From the NCBI RefSeq assembly GCF_019042735.1, contig NZ_JAHQCR010000050.1, forward strand, positions 124,001-188,000: DNA of 64,000 nucleotides, written 5' to 3'. Source of the DNA: Evansella alkalicola (GTDB lineage: Bacteria > Bacillota > Bacilli > Bacillales > Salisediminibacteriaceae). The position numbers and the translations under genes were made by a program. The notes below the pieces were generated by a model. It was not told the DNA's origin and made no database searches. It was given only the letters and a program-made list of their open reading frames with translations. Below, in pieces: positions 53,515 to 63,347 of the stretch (positions are counted from its first letter, which is position 1; the number at the start of each line of letters is the position of its first letter).

Positions 53515-54405
53515 CTAGTTTCTTAAGCCTTTAATAAGTTTTTCATCTAATCCCGTTATTTCATTAATTTCTTCTATTTCAAAGCCTTTTTCAAGCAATC
53601 TACTAGCTACTTCGATGGCCTTTTTCCGCTCCCCTTCTGAAAACCCTTTTTGCCGCCCTCTTTGAATTCCCTTTTCAATACCTTTCCGCTCCCAAGAACT
53701 TATCATTTCCATAATTTCATGGCCCTCCTTTTTAGGTAATTCTTCTAGTTCACCTTCCAAAAGTAATTCCTCATCTGGGGACAAATTTAAATAAGACTCA
53801 AAAAATCCAGTAATTAAACTCATCTTTGCAGGATTCAACTGCATTTTTACCATTAATCTTAAAAATTATTTTTTCACCTGCACCCTCTCCGTTTTATCAT
53901 ATCCCATCTTACATAAGAGGGCAGTTGCAACCGGATTCGGATAACTAAGAAAATCCCTCCAATTTAAATTTCTCAATTGAAGAGTAAAAAAGTGAAAATT
54001 CAGAATATCTAAAAAAGGAGTTTTCATCTTGAATCTATCCGACTCAACCTTTTCTTTATCATAGCTAAAAATTGCGATAGGGACAATAGTACAGCGGTAT
54101 TTTTCATACAATCTGCTGAAGTAAATAAACATTCTATCGGAGAATTCCGGTTCATAGTACGATTGTGGTTCAACATGAATAATGATAATTGCATCCTCAT
54201 CTTTCAATCTCGTTTCAATTAAAAGGTCTACACGACGCTTTTCACCTTTTATAATATCAGTGTAGACTTCTTCAGATAGAAACCTCGAATTGCTAAAATC
54301 AATATGTTCATATACTTTAGGAAAAAACGCTAAAATAAATTCTTCAAAAAATGTAGTAATAAGCTCCTTAAACCATCGATCATGATCTTGACTATGAGCC
54401 TTCAT
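53515..54405 (-). pseudogene. Rpn-family PD-(D/E)XK nuclease, split by one in-frame stop
   Basis: Rpn (transposase_31-like) proteins are recombination-promoting nucleases. The N-terminal 180 codons (HDRWFKELITTFFEEFI, the RRVDLLIETRL strand and HVEPQSYYEPEF with active-site Glu/Gln) end in TAA at 53868-53866; the same frame resumes at once (FLRLMVKMQLNPAKMSLITG) and runs to the Lys/Glu/Arg/Gly-rich C-terminus. The two parts are separated by four sense codons, so a single substitution (GAA to TAA would restore the expected KKEFLR) explains the break. Start ATG 54405 has AGGGGGG. It splits fliD/fliT from flaG/fliS. Confidence 0.85.
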
Positions 54406-54728
54406 CAACGCCCCCCCTAGCAAACATTGTGATCTCATTCACATATACCGCGACAACAAACGAACAAACGTTCTTTTATTTATAGTATACCCTTTAAATG
54501 GATAACTGTAAAGATAATACACAATAAAAGAGGATTGAAGAGCCATTACGCCCTATCAACCCCCTTTTTGGAAAACTATAGTTTCATTTCTGTGAATAGA
54601 TGACGACTACGTCTAACTGAATACCTTGATCAATCTCCAGCAGAGAAGTTTAAATTCAACTCCTTGCATACAGTCCGCATATAAACCTGAGACCCCGTAA
54701 CTAACAATACATCAAAAATTAATATTAC

Positions 54729-55085
54729 CTATTTTTTAGAATCAAAAAACACGCCGTCAGCAGTTGGTCCCTCATAAGGAGACTCATACTTCTTACCAGT
54801 TTCCTTGCGCTGCTGGAGCTTCGTAATATCCATTCGGATCAGCCCCTGCGCAGCCGCAATCTTCTGATTAACCACCTTGTTCATCGCTACTATATCCTGC
54901 CCCAGCTTTTCCTCATCTTCATTTTGAGGCCGACTCACATGAGGGATAAGCTGCTCCCGTTTTTCCAGCATATCATTCATAGTCTCGATGTATGCATCCC
55001 TGTCATCTTCATCCTTAGGCATAGGCTTCTGTAAATGATCATATAAACCTTTCGTTAAGGTATGAACAGCTTTCAAAATCTTCAT
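54729..55085 (-). CDS. fliT: FliT-like flagellar chaperone
   Basis: 118-residue helical protein. Location directly after fliD, size and the C-terminus (Y-E-x-P-Y then DGVFFDSKK) match Bacillus FliT, the FliD chaperone. N-terminal HTLTKGLYDHLQK and an acidic region follow the family pattern. The RBS is weak in view; probably cotranscribed with fliD 77 bp upstream. Confidence 0.72.
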   Translation of the reverse strand: MKILKAVHTLTKGLYDHLQKPMPKDEDDRDAYIETMNDMLEKREQLIPHVSRPQNEDEEKLGQDIVAMNKVVNQKIAAAQGLIRMDITKLQQRKETGKKYESPYEGPTADGVFFDSKK

Positions 55086-55162
55086 GGTTAGCCTCCTTCC
55101 TTCGCGCTAGTTTCCCAGGTTGAAAATAAGCTACAAGCCTATTTTACACCTAGAAATTTCAA

Positions 55163-57184
55163 TTAAAACCCGCCACCGTACAGCTGTGCCCACAGCGCTT
55201 CCCCTTGGGAGTTTGCTTGTGCAACTGCTTTTTCCATAGCCGTAAATTGTGCCCAATAACGCTGCTCCACTCGTTCCATTTTCCGTTCGAAATTTGAGAT
55301 ACGAGAGTCTAGCTGATTTAGTTCACGCCCCAGAGTGAATTGGTGATTCATGTTTCTTCCACGTAATCCCCCTGCCCTTTGTGAAACTTGCTGAATTAGA
55401 GATTCAGCACTATCACGAATCCGTCGGGCCACTCCTTTTTCACCATGTGTTGTACCGTCACCTGCAAATATACGATAAACCGCTTCAGGATCATTTTCAA
55501 TGGCTGCACGAAGTTTATCTTCATCGATCTGGAGCTTCCCGCCATCACGGTGGTTACTTGTAGTTGTAATACCAATAGCAGATAATTGAGTATAATCTGA
55601 ATCAAAGCCAATATTTACTGGAGAGTACATATCCATTCTAAACCTATCAAATCCATTTCGAAGTGTACGATCGTTTCTCAACATACCACTCATGGATTTT
55701 TCTTCCCAACGTTCAATCTCTCGATCAGACATCGCATCTCGTTGCTCCTCTGTTAAGGGGCGAAAATCACGGTGGAAATCTTCTCTTAGCTTTCCATTCA
55801 CAAGATCTACCAATTCATTGTATTCGTCAACGAAACCTTTGATAGTATCCATTATAGAATCTACATTTTTAGATGCACCAATAGTGATCGTATTTGTACC
55901 TGCTTCAAATGTATCACGAAGAGTCATTGTAATCCCATTCATGGTAAATGTGTTTGACTGTCTTTGAGTTTCAAGACCATTTATTGTAAAAGCTGCGTTT
56001 GTTGCCTCACGTTCATTGTCACTATCTAGTTTTAACCCTTTAGTGAAGAAGTCTCCTTCAAAAAGAATCTCTTCACCTGATGTATTATATATACCTGTTT
56101 CAGAACGAATAACAGATATTTTATCAGCAAATTCATCATAAAATACATTGATTCCTGTATTCGAAGCATTCATTTGACGAACCACTTCATTCATCGTCTG
56201 GTCACCAGTAAATACAAAATTATCCGTTACAGGTTGACCACTAGCATTAAAAGAGGTGATACTAGATGAAGTAAAGTTCTGTTTATATGTTACATTTACT
56301 TCACCTTCTGTCCCTTCGGCAAACCTCATCTCTCCAGTCTGTAAGTTCACAAAGACCTTTCCAGGTTCAAGGTCTTCCAGGTCTGTAACGACAGTTAATG
56401 ATGTAGTAGTGGTATCTCCATTGGTAATTTCAACTCTCAATGAATCAACTTCCGACTCATCAAAATAGATTCCTCTATGGTCTAATCTTACATTTAGTCT
56501 ATTCTCATTAATAGAAAAGTTTTTTTGTGCCTCATCTGTAAAAAAAGTAACCTCTACCTTATCTCTTGCACGTAGGTTTCTACCGAATTCTAATGCCCCA
56601 TCTTCTGTTATTAAAACCTGATTTTCTTCAGGTTCACCTTCTGTAATAACATCGAAAGACACCCCATTTACTCTCACAATCGCTTCTCCAGGATCTTGAA
56701 TCCCACCATCAATTGAAACATTTCTTGTTTGTGTAGAAACTGTTACTTCCTTTTTGTTTACAATACCTTGTTTCCAAAAGCCATCATCTGAAAAACTCTG
56801 GGTCTGCATTGACTTTGTTAGTTCTAATTTATTTTCACCTGAAATACTGTCTTGACTCGAGTTAGAGGCAGCAGTTGCCAATTTCTTTACTTCCGTTATT
56901 CTAAAGCTACCTGGGTTAGCTGATGCTGTTGCGGTTGCTGTCACAAATCTATCATTAGAACTCGTTGCTTTATTAGCAAGCATTCTCGACTGCCTTAATA
57001 CATTGTCAAAAATATTCGTTCTAAACTGATCTAGCTTCCTATTAATATTTCGATATTCTTCCATCCGCCATTCAATAATCTGCTGATCCTGCTTCATACG
57101 GTCCATCGGCATCCGTTCCGCACGCATCAAATCCTGCACCATCTGATTAATATCCATACCTGTGGCAAAGCCCGATAATCTCAC
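55163..57184 (-). CDS. fliD: Flagellar hook-associated protein 2 (filament cap), large copy
   Basis: FliD caps the growing filament and inserts flagellin. 673 residues against about 500 in B. subtilis. The N-terminal coiled-coil region opens MRLSGFATGMDINQMVQDLM; D2/D3 domains follow with about 140 extra residues (about 150-320: FVNLQTGEMRFAEG and other strands) compared with its neighbour copy. The C-terminal domain (RIRDSAESLIQQVSQRAGGL, RISNFERKMERVEQRYWAQF) is well conserved. GTG start 9 bp after AGGAG. It has its own sigma-D promoter. Confidence 0.95.
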   Translation of the reverse strand: MRLSGFATGMDINQMVQDLMRAERMPMDRMKQDQQIIEWRMEEYRNINRKLDQFRTNIFDNVLRQSRMLANKATSSNDRFVTATATASANPGSFRITEVKKLATAASNSSQDSISGENKLELTKSMQTQSFSDDGFWKQGIVNKKEVTVSTQTRNVSIDGGIQDPGEAIVRVNGVSFDVITEGEPEENQVLITEDGALEFGRNLRARDKVEVTFFTDEAQKNFSINENRLNVRLDHRGIYFDESEVDSLRVEITNGDTTTTSLTVVTDLEDLEPGKVFVNLQTGEMRFAEGTEGEVNVTYKQNFTSSSITSFNASGQPVTDNFVFTGDQTMNEVVRQMNASNTGINVFYDEFADKISVIRSETGIYNTSGEEILFEGDFFTKGLKLDSDNEREATNAAFTINGLETQRQSNTFTMNGITMTLRDTFEAGTNTITIGASKNVDSIMDTIKGFVDEYNELVDLVNGKLREDFHRDFRPLTEEQRDAMSDREIERWEEKSMSGMLRNDRTLRNGFDRFRMDMYSPVNIGFDSDYTQLSAIGITTTSNHRDGGKLQIDEDKLRAAIENDPEAVYRIFAGDGTTHGEKGVARRIRDSAESLIQQVSQRAGGLRGRNMNHQFTLGRELNQLDSRISNFERKMERVEQRYWAQFTAMEKAVAQANSQGEALWAQLYGGGF

Positions 57185-57323
57185 CTTCCACCACTCCTAT
57201 CCCATATTCTGTTGTCTATCCAGTTTTTAGATTTATTTTTCTTTTGTTTGTGAAAAAAATAGTTGTAATAGTTTTACCAGGGAAGTCGCTATTCCCCACA
57301 ATGCTAAACTTCATCTATTTCCT

Positions 57324-57351
57324 ATATCGGTACTTTGGGAGCTAAAGTTTA
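57324..57351 (-). promoter_or_regulatory. Sigma-D promoter of the large fliD
   Basis: On minus: TAAA, 16 bp, ACCGATAT. Confidence 0.75.
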
Positions 57352-57476
57352 TATATTTTCTAAAAATGGGTAGAAGGTAGGTATTTAGTATGTAAGTTTA
57401 ATATATTCCTAGCCTTGTTTGCTTTCTGATTTTTCAGCTAGTCATGTTAGGGACAGATTTATCAGGACTAAACTCT

Positions 57477-58100
57477 TTTTGTCGTTAGTTCCTTCTTCTA
57501 ACGACATATCTGCAACTCCATCACTTCCTTTTGTCGTTAGTTCCTTCCTCTAACGACATATCTTCCACTCCACTATTTCCTTTTGTCGTTAGTTGCCTCC
57601 TCTACCGACATATTTACATTTCCTGAACTTCCTTTTGTCGTTAGTTCCTTCTTCTAACGACATATCTGCCACTCCACAACTCCTTTTTGTCGTTAGTTGC
57701 CTCCTCTAACGACATATCTTCCATTCCACCACTTCCTTTTGTCGTTAGTTGCTTCTTCTAACGACATTTCTTCCACTCCACTACTTCCTTTTGTCGTTAG
57801 TTGCCCCCTCTAACGACATAATTACATTTCCACTACTTCCTTTTGTCGTTAGTCACTGCTTCTAACGACATATCTGCAACTCCATCACTTCCTTTTGTCG
57901 TTAGTTGCTTCCTCTAACGACATATTTGCAATTACTGAACTCCCTTTTGTCGTTAGTCTCATCTTCTAACGACATTTCTTCCATTCCAAATCTTCCTTTT
58001 GTCGCTAGTCACTGCTTCTAACGACATTACTACCAGTTCTAAACTTCCTTTTGTCGTTAGTTGCTTCTTCTAACGACATATTTACATTTCCAAAACAATT
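57477..58100. repeat. Array B: 12 hairpin units at exactly 52-bp period
   Basis: TTTTGTCGTTAG (one copy GTCGCTAG) starts at 57477, 57529, 57581, 57633, 57685, 57737, 57789, 57841, 57893, 57945, 57997 and 58049, every step 52 bp, then a degenerate TTTTGTC at 58100. Unit: TGTCGTTAG, 9-nt pyrimidine-rich loop (TTCCTTCTT, TTGCCTCCT), CTAACGACA, 25-nt spacer. The 27 + 25 geometry equals array A although the stems differ. It fills the gap between the two fliD genes. Confidence 0.95.
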
Positions 58101-58235
58101 TTTGTCCCCAATATCTTCTCAGTAAAAAGATACAAGAACAAATTTCATAAAATCCGCCCACCACCAGACTCAAAACAAAAAAGGTAAGCATATCATCAAA
58201 CACCCATGACATACTCACCTTTGTTCACTATCACC

Positions 58236-59831
58236 TTACATTTGTCCCATTCCACCTAGCTGTGAAAACAGCGTCTCCGCTTGAGAATTCGCTTGAGCCA
58301 TCGCCTGCTCCATTGCCGTAAACTGACGCCAGTACCGTTGCTCAACTTGCTCCATTCTTCGCTCAAAATTGGAAATTCGCTCTGCCGCCTGGTCAATCTC
58401 ACGCCCAATCGTAAACTGCTGATTAGATGCCATTTCAGATCGGCCAGCCCTTTCAGAAAGCATTTCAATTTGACCAGAAAGCGTATCACGCAATCGCCTC
58501 GCAATACCCCTTTCTTCAAATTCATCTCCATCAGCAGCAAACATCTGAAATACCGACTCTGCGTCCTCTTCGATTGCAGCTCGTAGCGCAGTTTCGTCTA
58601 CTTCCAACCGACCACGATCCTGGTAATTACTCGTCGTCGTAATCCCAATTTCCGTTATCAATGAAAACGCCTGATTTTCCGCTCCAGTTTCCACATGGCC
58701 ATAGAAATCCTGACGCATCCGGTCCAACGCCCCAGTTAACATACGATCATTTCGAACAAGCCCGCTATGCGCCCGTTCCTCCCACAATTCAATCTCCCGC
58801 TCCGACATATCCCGCATCTGCTCTTCCGTCAAAGGGGCGTAGTCGCGGTAATATTCTTGTGAAACCTTTCCATCTACAAGCTCAATTAATTCATTATAAT
58901 CATCGACAAACCCCATGACTGTGTCAAAAATATCGTCCGTATTATTCGAAACAGACAGTGTAACAGGAGCGTCAAATTGATTTTTCAACGAGATATTTAA
59001 GCCATTTATATTGAAATCATTAGTCTGTCGCTCCGTCTCTAGCCCGTTCAATGTAAACTTGGCGTTCTCTGCACCCTCTTCATTCCCTTCGGAAAAACCT
59101 AGAACACTAGTAAATAGATTAAAATGATCTTCTTCAACTACTTCAAGTTCTCCATCTTCTCCTTCTACATAGGCTTGAAAAAGCATTTCGTCCCCTTCAC
59201 CAGGATTGTGAATTCCCGTGTCAGTTCTTGACATGGAAACCCTTTGACTGTGTGGATCAAAAAATGCTTGTACACCGAGTTCAGAGTTATTAATCTCTTC
59301 CAAAATATCATTTAAACTACCATCTTGGTCAAAAGTAAATGTTACAGATACTTTATCACCATTTTCGTCAAAAGTGGTTAAACCTGTTTTAAATTCACTA
59401 TTAGGAACGTCAACGAATAATTTACTATTCTGTGCAAATAAGCTTTCATTTGGATCAAGCTCTCCTTCACTTACAAAAGAGCCATTTTCTCCATCCCCAG
59501 CACTAAAATTATAAGCTGCTGTTGCAAGCTGCTCCACTTTAGAAATGGTATACGTCCCATTTGCAGTGCCCGAGGCTGCCGTTCCACTCACTAGCCCTTC
59601 GTTAGAACTCGACACCTGCTTAGAAACCATGTTCGAACTACGCATGACCGAATCAAACGTGTCATCGCGGAACTTCATAAAGGCACGATTGACTTCACGA
59701 TACTCCCCCATTTTTAAAATCAATTCTTGCTGATCCTGCTGCATCTTAGTCATCGGCTGTCGCTCCGCCTCCATAAGATCAGATACCATTTGATTGATAT
59801 CCATTCCCGATGCAAAACCTGTTAATCTCAT
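58236..59831 (-). CDS. fliD: Flagellar hook-associated protein 2 (filament cap), second copy
   Basis: 531-residue FliD paralogue starting MRLTGFASGMDINQMVSDLM, sharing the N- and C-terminal coiled-coil domains with the copy at 55.2-57.2 kb (both end in ERRME/ERKME-V-EQRYW and an FTAME-A-AQANSQ motif) but with a shorter, different middle. ATG 59831 follows AAAGGTG. It has its own sigma-D promoter and a long leader with a terminator-like hairpin. Two caps with different exposed domains suggest alternative filament tips (inference). Confidence 0.95.
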   Translation of the reverse strand: MRLTGFASGMDINQMVSDLMEAERQPMTKMQQDQQELILKMGEYREVNRAFMKFRDDTFDSVMRSSNMVSKQVSSSNEGLVSGTAASGTANGTYTISKVEQLATAAYNFSAGDGENGSFVSEGELDPNESLFAQNSKLFVDVPNSEFKTGLTTFDENGDKVSVTFTFDQDGSLNDILEEINNSELGVQAFFDPHSQRVSMSRTDTGIHNPGEGDEMLFQAYVEGEDGELEVVEEDHFNLFTSVLGFSEGNEEGAENAKFTLNGLETERQTNDFNINGLNISLKNQFDAPVTLSVSNNTDDIFDTVMGFVDDYNELIELVDGKVSQEYYRDYAPLTEEQMRDMSEREIELWEERAHSGLVRNDRMLTGALDRMRQDFYGHVETGAENQAFSLITEIGITTTSNYQDRGRLEVDETALRAAIEEDAESVFQMFAADGDEFEERGIARRLRDTLSGQIEMLSERAGRSEMASNQQFTIGREIDQAAERISNFERRMEQVEQRYWRQFTAMEQAMAQANSQAETLFSQLGGMGQM

Positions 59832-59995
59832 ATGTATCACCTTTTCCTTTCCTATTTAAAAGGTTTCCGGATTTATTGCTAGCGATCCTACGTGCCGTCC
59901 ACCCACTCGCTTTTTTCAGGACTCCATATACACATGCTTTTTTCATAGATAATCCCTATAAACTTACCTACCTAACTACTCCCTAAAAAACAAAA

Positions 59996-60042
59996 AACAG
60001 AAAAAGCGCATAAGAAATGATTCTTCTCGCTTTTTCTGTTTT
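59996..60042 (-). terminator. Terminator-like hairpin in the leader of the second fliD
   Basis: AGAAAAAGCG and CGCTTTTTCT around a 17-nt loop; on minus followed by T-runs. It lies between the sigma-D promoter (60070-60096) and fliD, so it would stop or attenuate that transcript. Confidence 0.75.
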
Positions 60043-60069
60043 GATAACGAAACTATTATTCTACCCTTA

Positions 60070-60096
60070 CTATCGGACGCCAAGAGAAAATGTTTA
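60070..60096 (-). promoter_or_regulatory. Sigma-D promoter of the second fliD
   Basis: On minus: TAAA, 15 bp, TCCGATAG. Predicted start near 60063, leader about 230 nt. Confidence 0.82.
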
Positions 60097-60207
60097 GGGT
60101 TAATTTTCAATTTCCCAAACAAACAGTAAAAACTCCCGCGTACGAGCATCTGTAAACCCTTACATATAAATATTTATTAGAATTTATAGAATTGTCAAAC
60201 ATTTTTC

Positions 60208-60266
60208 TTGTAAAATATCGAACGTAACCTTATACTTTATTACATAAACGCATATATGTAATAAAG
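60208..60266 (+). promoter_or_regulatory. Promoter and palindromic operator of the ABC operon
   Basis: TTGTAA (60208-60213), 17 bp, TATACT (60231-60236). A perfect dyad CTTTATTACATA / TATGTAATAAAG (60235-60246 and 60255-60266, 8-nt centre) overlaps the -10 and start point, the usual place for a repressor operator. A second hairpin TTTGCGA/TCGCAAA lies at 60300-60328. No known riboswitch or T-box motif recognised. Confidence 0.6.
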
Positions 60267-60391
60267 CGAACCTAGTAAAGCATAAGTTCCTTGGTGCAAT
60301 TTGCGAGACACTATTCTTTATTCGCAAAACGCACACAAAAAAGCGCACCAGCGCAAAAAAAAACAAATGAATAGTTAATGGGGGAAGAGAA

Positions 60392-61384
60392 ATGAAAAAG
60401 TTACTTATCGTTTTAATCGTCAGCATGTTTATGTTTATGGCAGCATGCTCTGATGACACAACTTCAGGAGATGGAGATGCAGATTATGTAGTTGGGATCA
60501 TGCAATATGTGGAACACCCATCACTAGATGCAGCGACAGAAGGTTTTAAGGCTGCCTTAACAGAAGCTGGACTCAACGTGAAATTTGACGAAGAAAATGC
60601 ACAAGGGGACGCAACGAACAACAAAACAATTGCAGAAAAATTTGTTGGGGACAATGTCGACTTAATTTTTGCCAACGCAACGCCTAGTGCCCAAAGTGCA
60701 GTGAATGAAACAACAGAAATCCCGATCATCTTCACATCTGTCACAGATCCAGTTGGTGCAGAATTAGTTGCTTCGATGGAAAGCCCAGGTGGTAACGCGA
60801 CCGGAACTTCCGACTCCAATCCAGACGCCATTCCAAGTACGATGGCACTTATCAAAGAAATGGGATATGAAAATGTAGGAACAATCTATAATACAGGTGA
60901 ACAAAACTCCGTTACTCAAGTGGACAGCATGAAAGAAGCTGCTGAGGAATTAGGGCTCAATGTAAGAGAGGCGTCCGTTGCCACATCTGCAGAAGTTCGC
61001 CAAGCGGCAGAATCTTTACTTGGTAGTGTAGATGTATTTTACATCATTACAGATAACACCGTCGTTAGCTCCCTTGAATCAGTTATTATGGTGAGCGAAG
61101 AGGAAGATATTCCACTATTCGTTGGGGAGTTAGATTCTGTAAAACGTGGTGGGTTCGCAGCATACGGATTCAGCTATTACGATATTGGTTATGAGGCTGG
61201 GGAAAAAGCAGTTGAGATTCTGCAAGATGGCAAATCTGCCGGAGATATCCCTGCAACATTCCCGCAAAACCTCGTCCTTGAAATTAATAAAGAAGCTGCA
61301 GAAAAAATGGGCGTAGAAATTACAGCAGAGTTAGAAGAGAAAGCAACGCTTGTTGAAACAGTTGAAGAAGACGACGCAGAATAA
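60392..61384 (+). CDS. ABC transporter substrate-binding lipoprotein (TrpX/ABC_sub_bind type)
   Basis: 330 residues: lipoprotein signal with Cys19 (FMFMAAC), acidic linker, then a periplasmic-binding fold (VGIMQYVEHPSLDAATEGF; FANATPSAQSAVNET; GTIYNTGEQNS). This family binds aromatic amino acids in several Firmicutes (TrpX); the substrate here is inferred. Acidic C-terminal tail. First gene of a three-gene operon on plus, divergent from fliD. Confidence 0.88.
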   Translation: MKKLLIVLIVSMFMFMAACSDDTTSGDGDADYVVGIMQYVEHPSLDAATEGFKAALTEAGLNVKFDEENAQGDATNNKTIAEKFVGDNVDLIFANATPSAQSAVNETTEIPIIFTSVTDPVGAELVASMESPGGNATGTSDSNPDAIPSTMALIKEMGYENVGTIYNTGEQNSVTQVDSMKEAAEELGLNVREASVATSAEVRQAAESLLGSVDVFYIITDNTVVSSLESVIMVSEEEDIPLFVGELDSVKRGGFAAYGFSYYDIGYEAGEKAVEILQDGKSAGDIPATFPQNLVLEINKEAAEKMGVEITAELEEKATLVETVEEDDAE

Positions 61385-61472
61385 ATAGAAGAAGACGAAA
61401 ATAGCAGAAGTAGACCAATAACAAAAAGTAGACACATCACAAGACGAAGATGATTATAAAGGGTGAATAATT

Positions 61473-62462
61473 ATGGTTAGTGCACTTTATGGGGCTTTCG
61501 AGTCTGGCTTAATTTACGCAATTATGGCACTAGGAGTCTATCTATCTTTCAGAGTATTGGATTTCCCAGACTTGACGGTTGATGGGAGTTTTGTAACCGG
61601 TGGTGCAGTAACCGCTATAATGATTATTAACGGTGGAGATCCATTTCTGGCAACAATTACGGGGGCAATCGTTGGTTTCCTAGCAGGCTGTGTCACTGGT
61701 CTCCTTCATACGATGGGAAATATAAACCCACTACTATCAGGGATTCTAATGATGACCGCCTTATACTCAGTGAATCTACGAATAATGGGGCAGCCAAACA
61801 TCCCCCTATTGAATCAATCAACGATTTTTACAGAAGTACGCGCTTGGTGGCAAAATCTTCGCATGGACGAATGGCTCATGAAGCCATTCTCCGCACTAGG
61901 AATTGAGGGCTTTGCCCCTCGAACGTTCCTAGTCATTATCTCTATGATTCTGATCGTTGTGATGATTAAGCTCATCACCGATTGGCTGTTGAAAACTGAG
62001 GCAGGTCTGGCTTTAAGGGCGACAGGCGACAACCCACGTATGGTAAAAAGCTTGTCTGCGAATACAAAAATGTATATCGTTTTCGGACTCGGGATTTCAA
62101 ACGGACTCGTAGCCCTAAGCGGAGCTCTCATTGCTCAGTTCAACGGTTTTAGCGATGTAAACTTAGGTATCGGAATGATCATCGTAGGTTTAGCATCTGT
62201 CATCATTGGTGAAAGTCTATTTGGCAAAAAGAGTATTGCAAGAGCAACCTTGGCTGTTATTCTAGGAGCTATCGTTTACCGTATGATTATCGCCCTTGCA
62301 TTACGATTAGATTTCGTGGACGCGAGTGACATGAAACTAATCACGGCGATTATTGTGATTTTAGCCCTTGTTTCACCAGCATGGATCAACAAGTTTAAGG
62401 AAAACAGGAAGCGATATTCAAATCGCAGGAAGCTCATGCAACACGAGAAAGGGGCAAACTAA
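61473..62462 (+). CDS. ABC transporter permease (BPD_transp_2 type)
   Basis: 329 residues, about eight or nine membrane segments, LivH/M-like fold with LRATGDNPRMVKSL coupling motif and VGLASVIIGESLFG. Basic C-terminal tail. Start ATG after AAAGGGTG. Pairs with the binding protein 88 bp upstream and the ATPase one base downstream. Confidence 0.92.
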   Translation: MVSALYGAFESGLIYAIMALGVYLSFRVLDFPDLTVDGSFVTGGAVTAIMIINGGDPFLATITGAIVGFLAGCVTGLLHTMGNINPLLSGILMMTALYSVNLRIMGQPNIPLLNQSTIFTEVRAWWQNLRMDEWLMKPFSALGIEGFAPRTFLVIISMILIVVMIKLITDWLLKTEAGLALRATGDNPRMVKSLSANTKMYIVFGLGISNGLVALSGALIAQFNGFSDVNLGIGMIIVGLASVIIGESLFGKKSIARATLAVILGAIVYRMIIALALRLDFVDASDMKLITAIIVILALVSPAWINKFKENRKRYSNRRKLMQHEKGAN

Positions 62463-62463
62463 C

Positions 62464-63261
62464 ATGCTTGAGTTAAAACAAATAAGCAAGGTCTTTTATG
62501 AGGGAACCCCTGACGAACGAAAAGCATTAAACGGAGTGGACCTTACTTTGAAGGATGGTGACTTCGTAACGGTAATCGGAAGCAATGGTGCCGGGAAGTC
62601 TACGCTACTTAATATCATCGCTGGCGTATTATTCCCAGACTTCGGCTCTGTTTCCGTGAACAACAAAGAAGTAACTTTTGTGCCAGAATATAAACGCTCG
62701 AAATTAATTGGCCGTGTTTTTCAGGATCCAATGGCAGGAACTGCACCAAACATGACGATTGAGGAAAACTTGGCTCTCGCTCTTGGCAGATCAAACAAAC
62801 GATCCTTGTTCCGTGGTGTTAATGCCAAACGACGAGAAGAGTTTCAAGAACTCTTGGCGTCCATTGACATCGGTTTAGAAGATCGCCTCAATACAAAAGT
62901 AGGGTTGCTATCAGGGGGAGAACGACAAGCGCTCTCCTTGTTGATGGCCACCTTTACAAAACCAAGTATTCTATTACTAGATGAGCACACAGCTGCTCTC
63001 GATCCAGCCCGGGCGGAATTAATCACAAACATCACGAAGGATTTAGTGAAAAAACATCAATTGACGACATTAATGGTAACCCACCAAATGGATCAAGCTA
63101 TTAATCTCGGAAATCGTCTGTTTATGATGGATTCAGGTCAAATCATTTTCGAAGCCCAGGATAAGGAAAAAGAAAAGCTAACAGTAGATGGCTTAATTGA
63201 AGAGTTCCAAAAAATTAGGGGTAAACAATTTGCAAGTGACCGAACGGTTCTTACTAGTTAA
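62464..63261 (+). CDS. ABC transporter ATP-binding protein
   Basis: 265 residues. Walker A GSNGAGKST (about 38-46), signature LSGGERQALSL, Walker B ILLLDEHTAALDP and H-loop MVTHQMDQ. ATG 62464 follows GAAAGGGG; the frame is open further upstream inside the permease but not supported. Energises the transporter encoded just upstream. Confidence 0.95.
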   Translation: MLELKQISKVFYEGTPDERKALNGVDLTLKDGDFVTVIGSNGAGKSTLLNIIAGVLFPDFGSVSVNNKEVTFVPEYKRSKLIGRVFQDPMAGTAPNMTIEENLALALGRSNKRSLFRGVNAKRREEFQELLASIDIGLEDRLNTKVGLLSGGERQALSLLMATFTKPSILLLDEHTAALDPARAELITNITKDLVKKHQLTTLMVTHQMDQAINLGNRLFMMDSGQIIFEAQDKEKEKLTVDGLIEEFQKIRGKQFASDRTVLTS

Positions 63262-63347
63262 TTGGAGAGTAGACCAGTTTCTTAGCTCGCGGATAGCAAC
63301 TAGGAAAAAGTAGTTCTGGTTAGAGGTAGAAAACTTAAATTTTTTAT

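Noticed and set aside
58256..58918. ORFs overlapping the second fliD in other frames
   Set aside because: Shadows of the conserved fliD C-terminal coding region.
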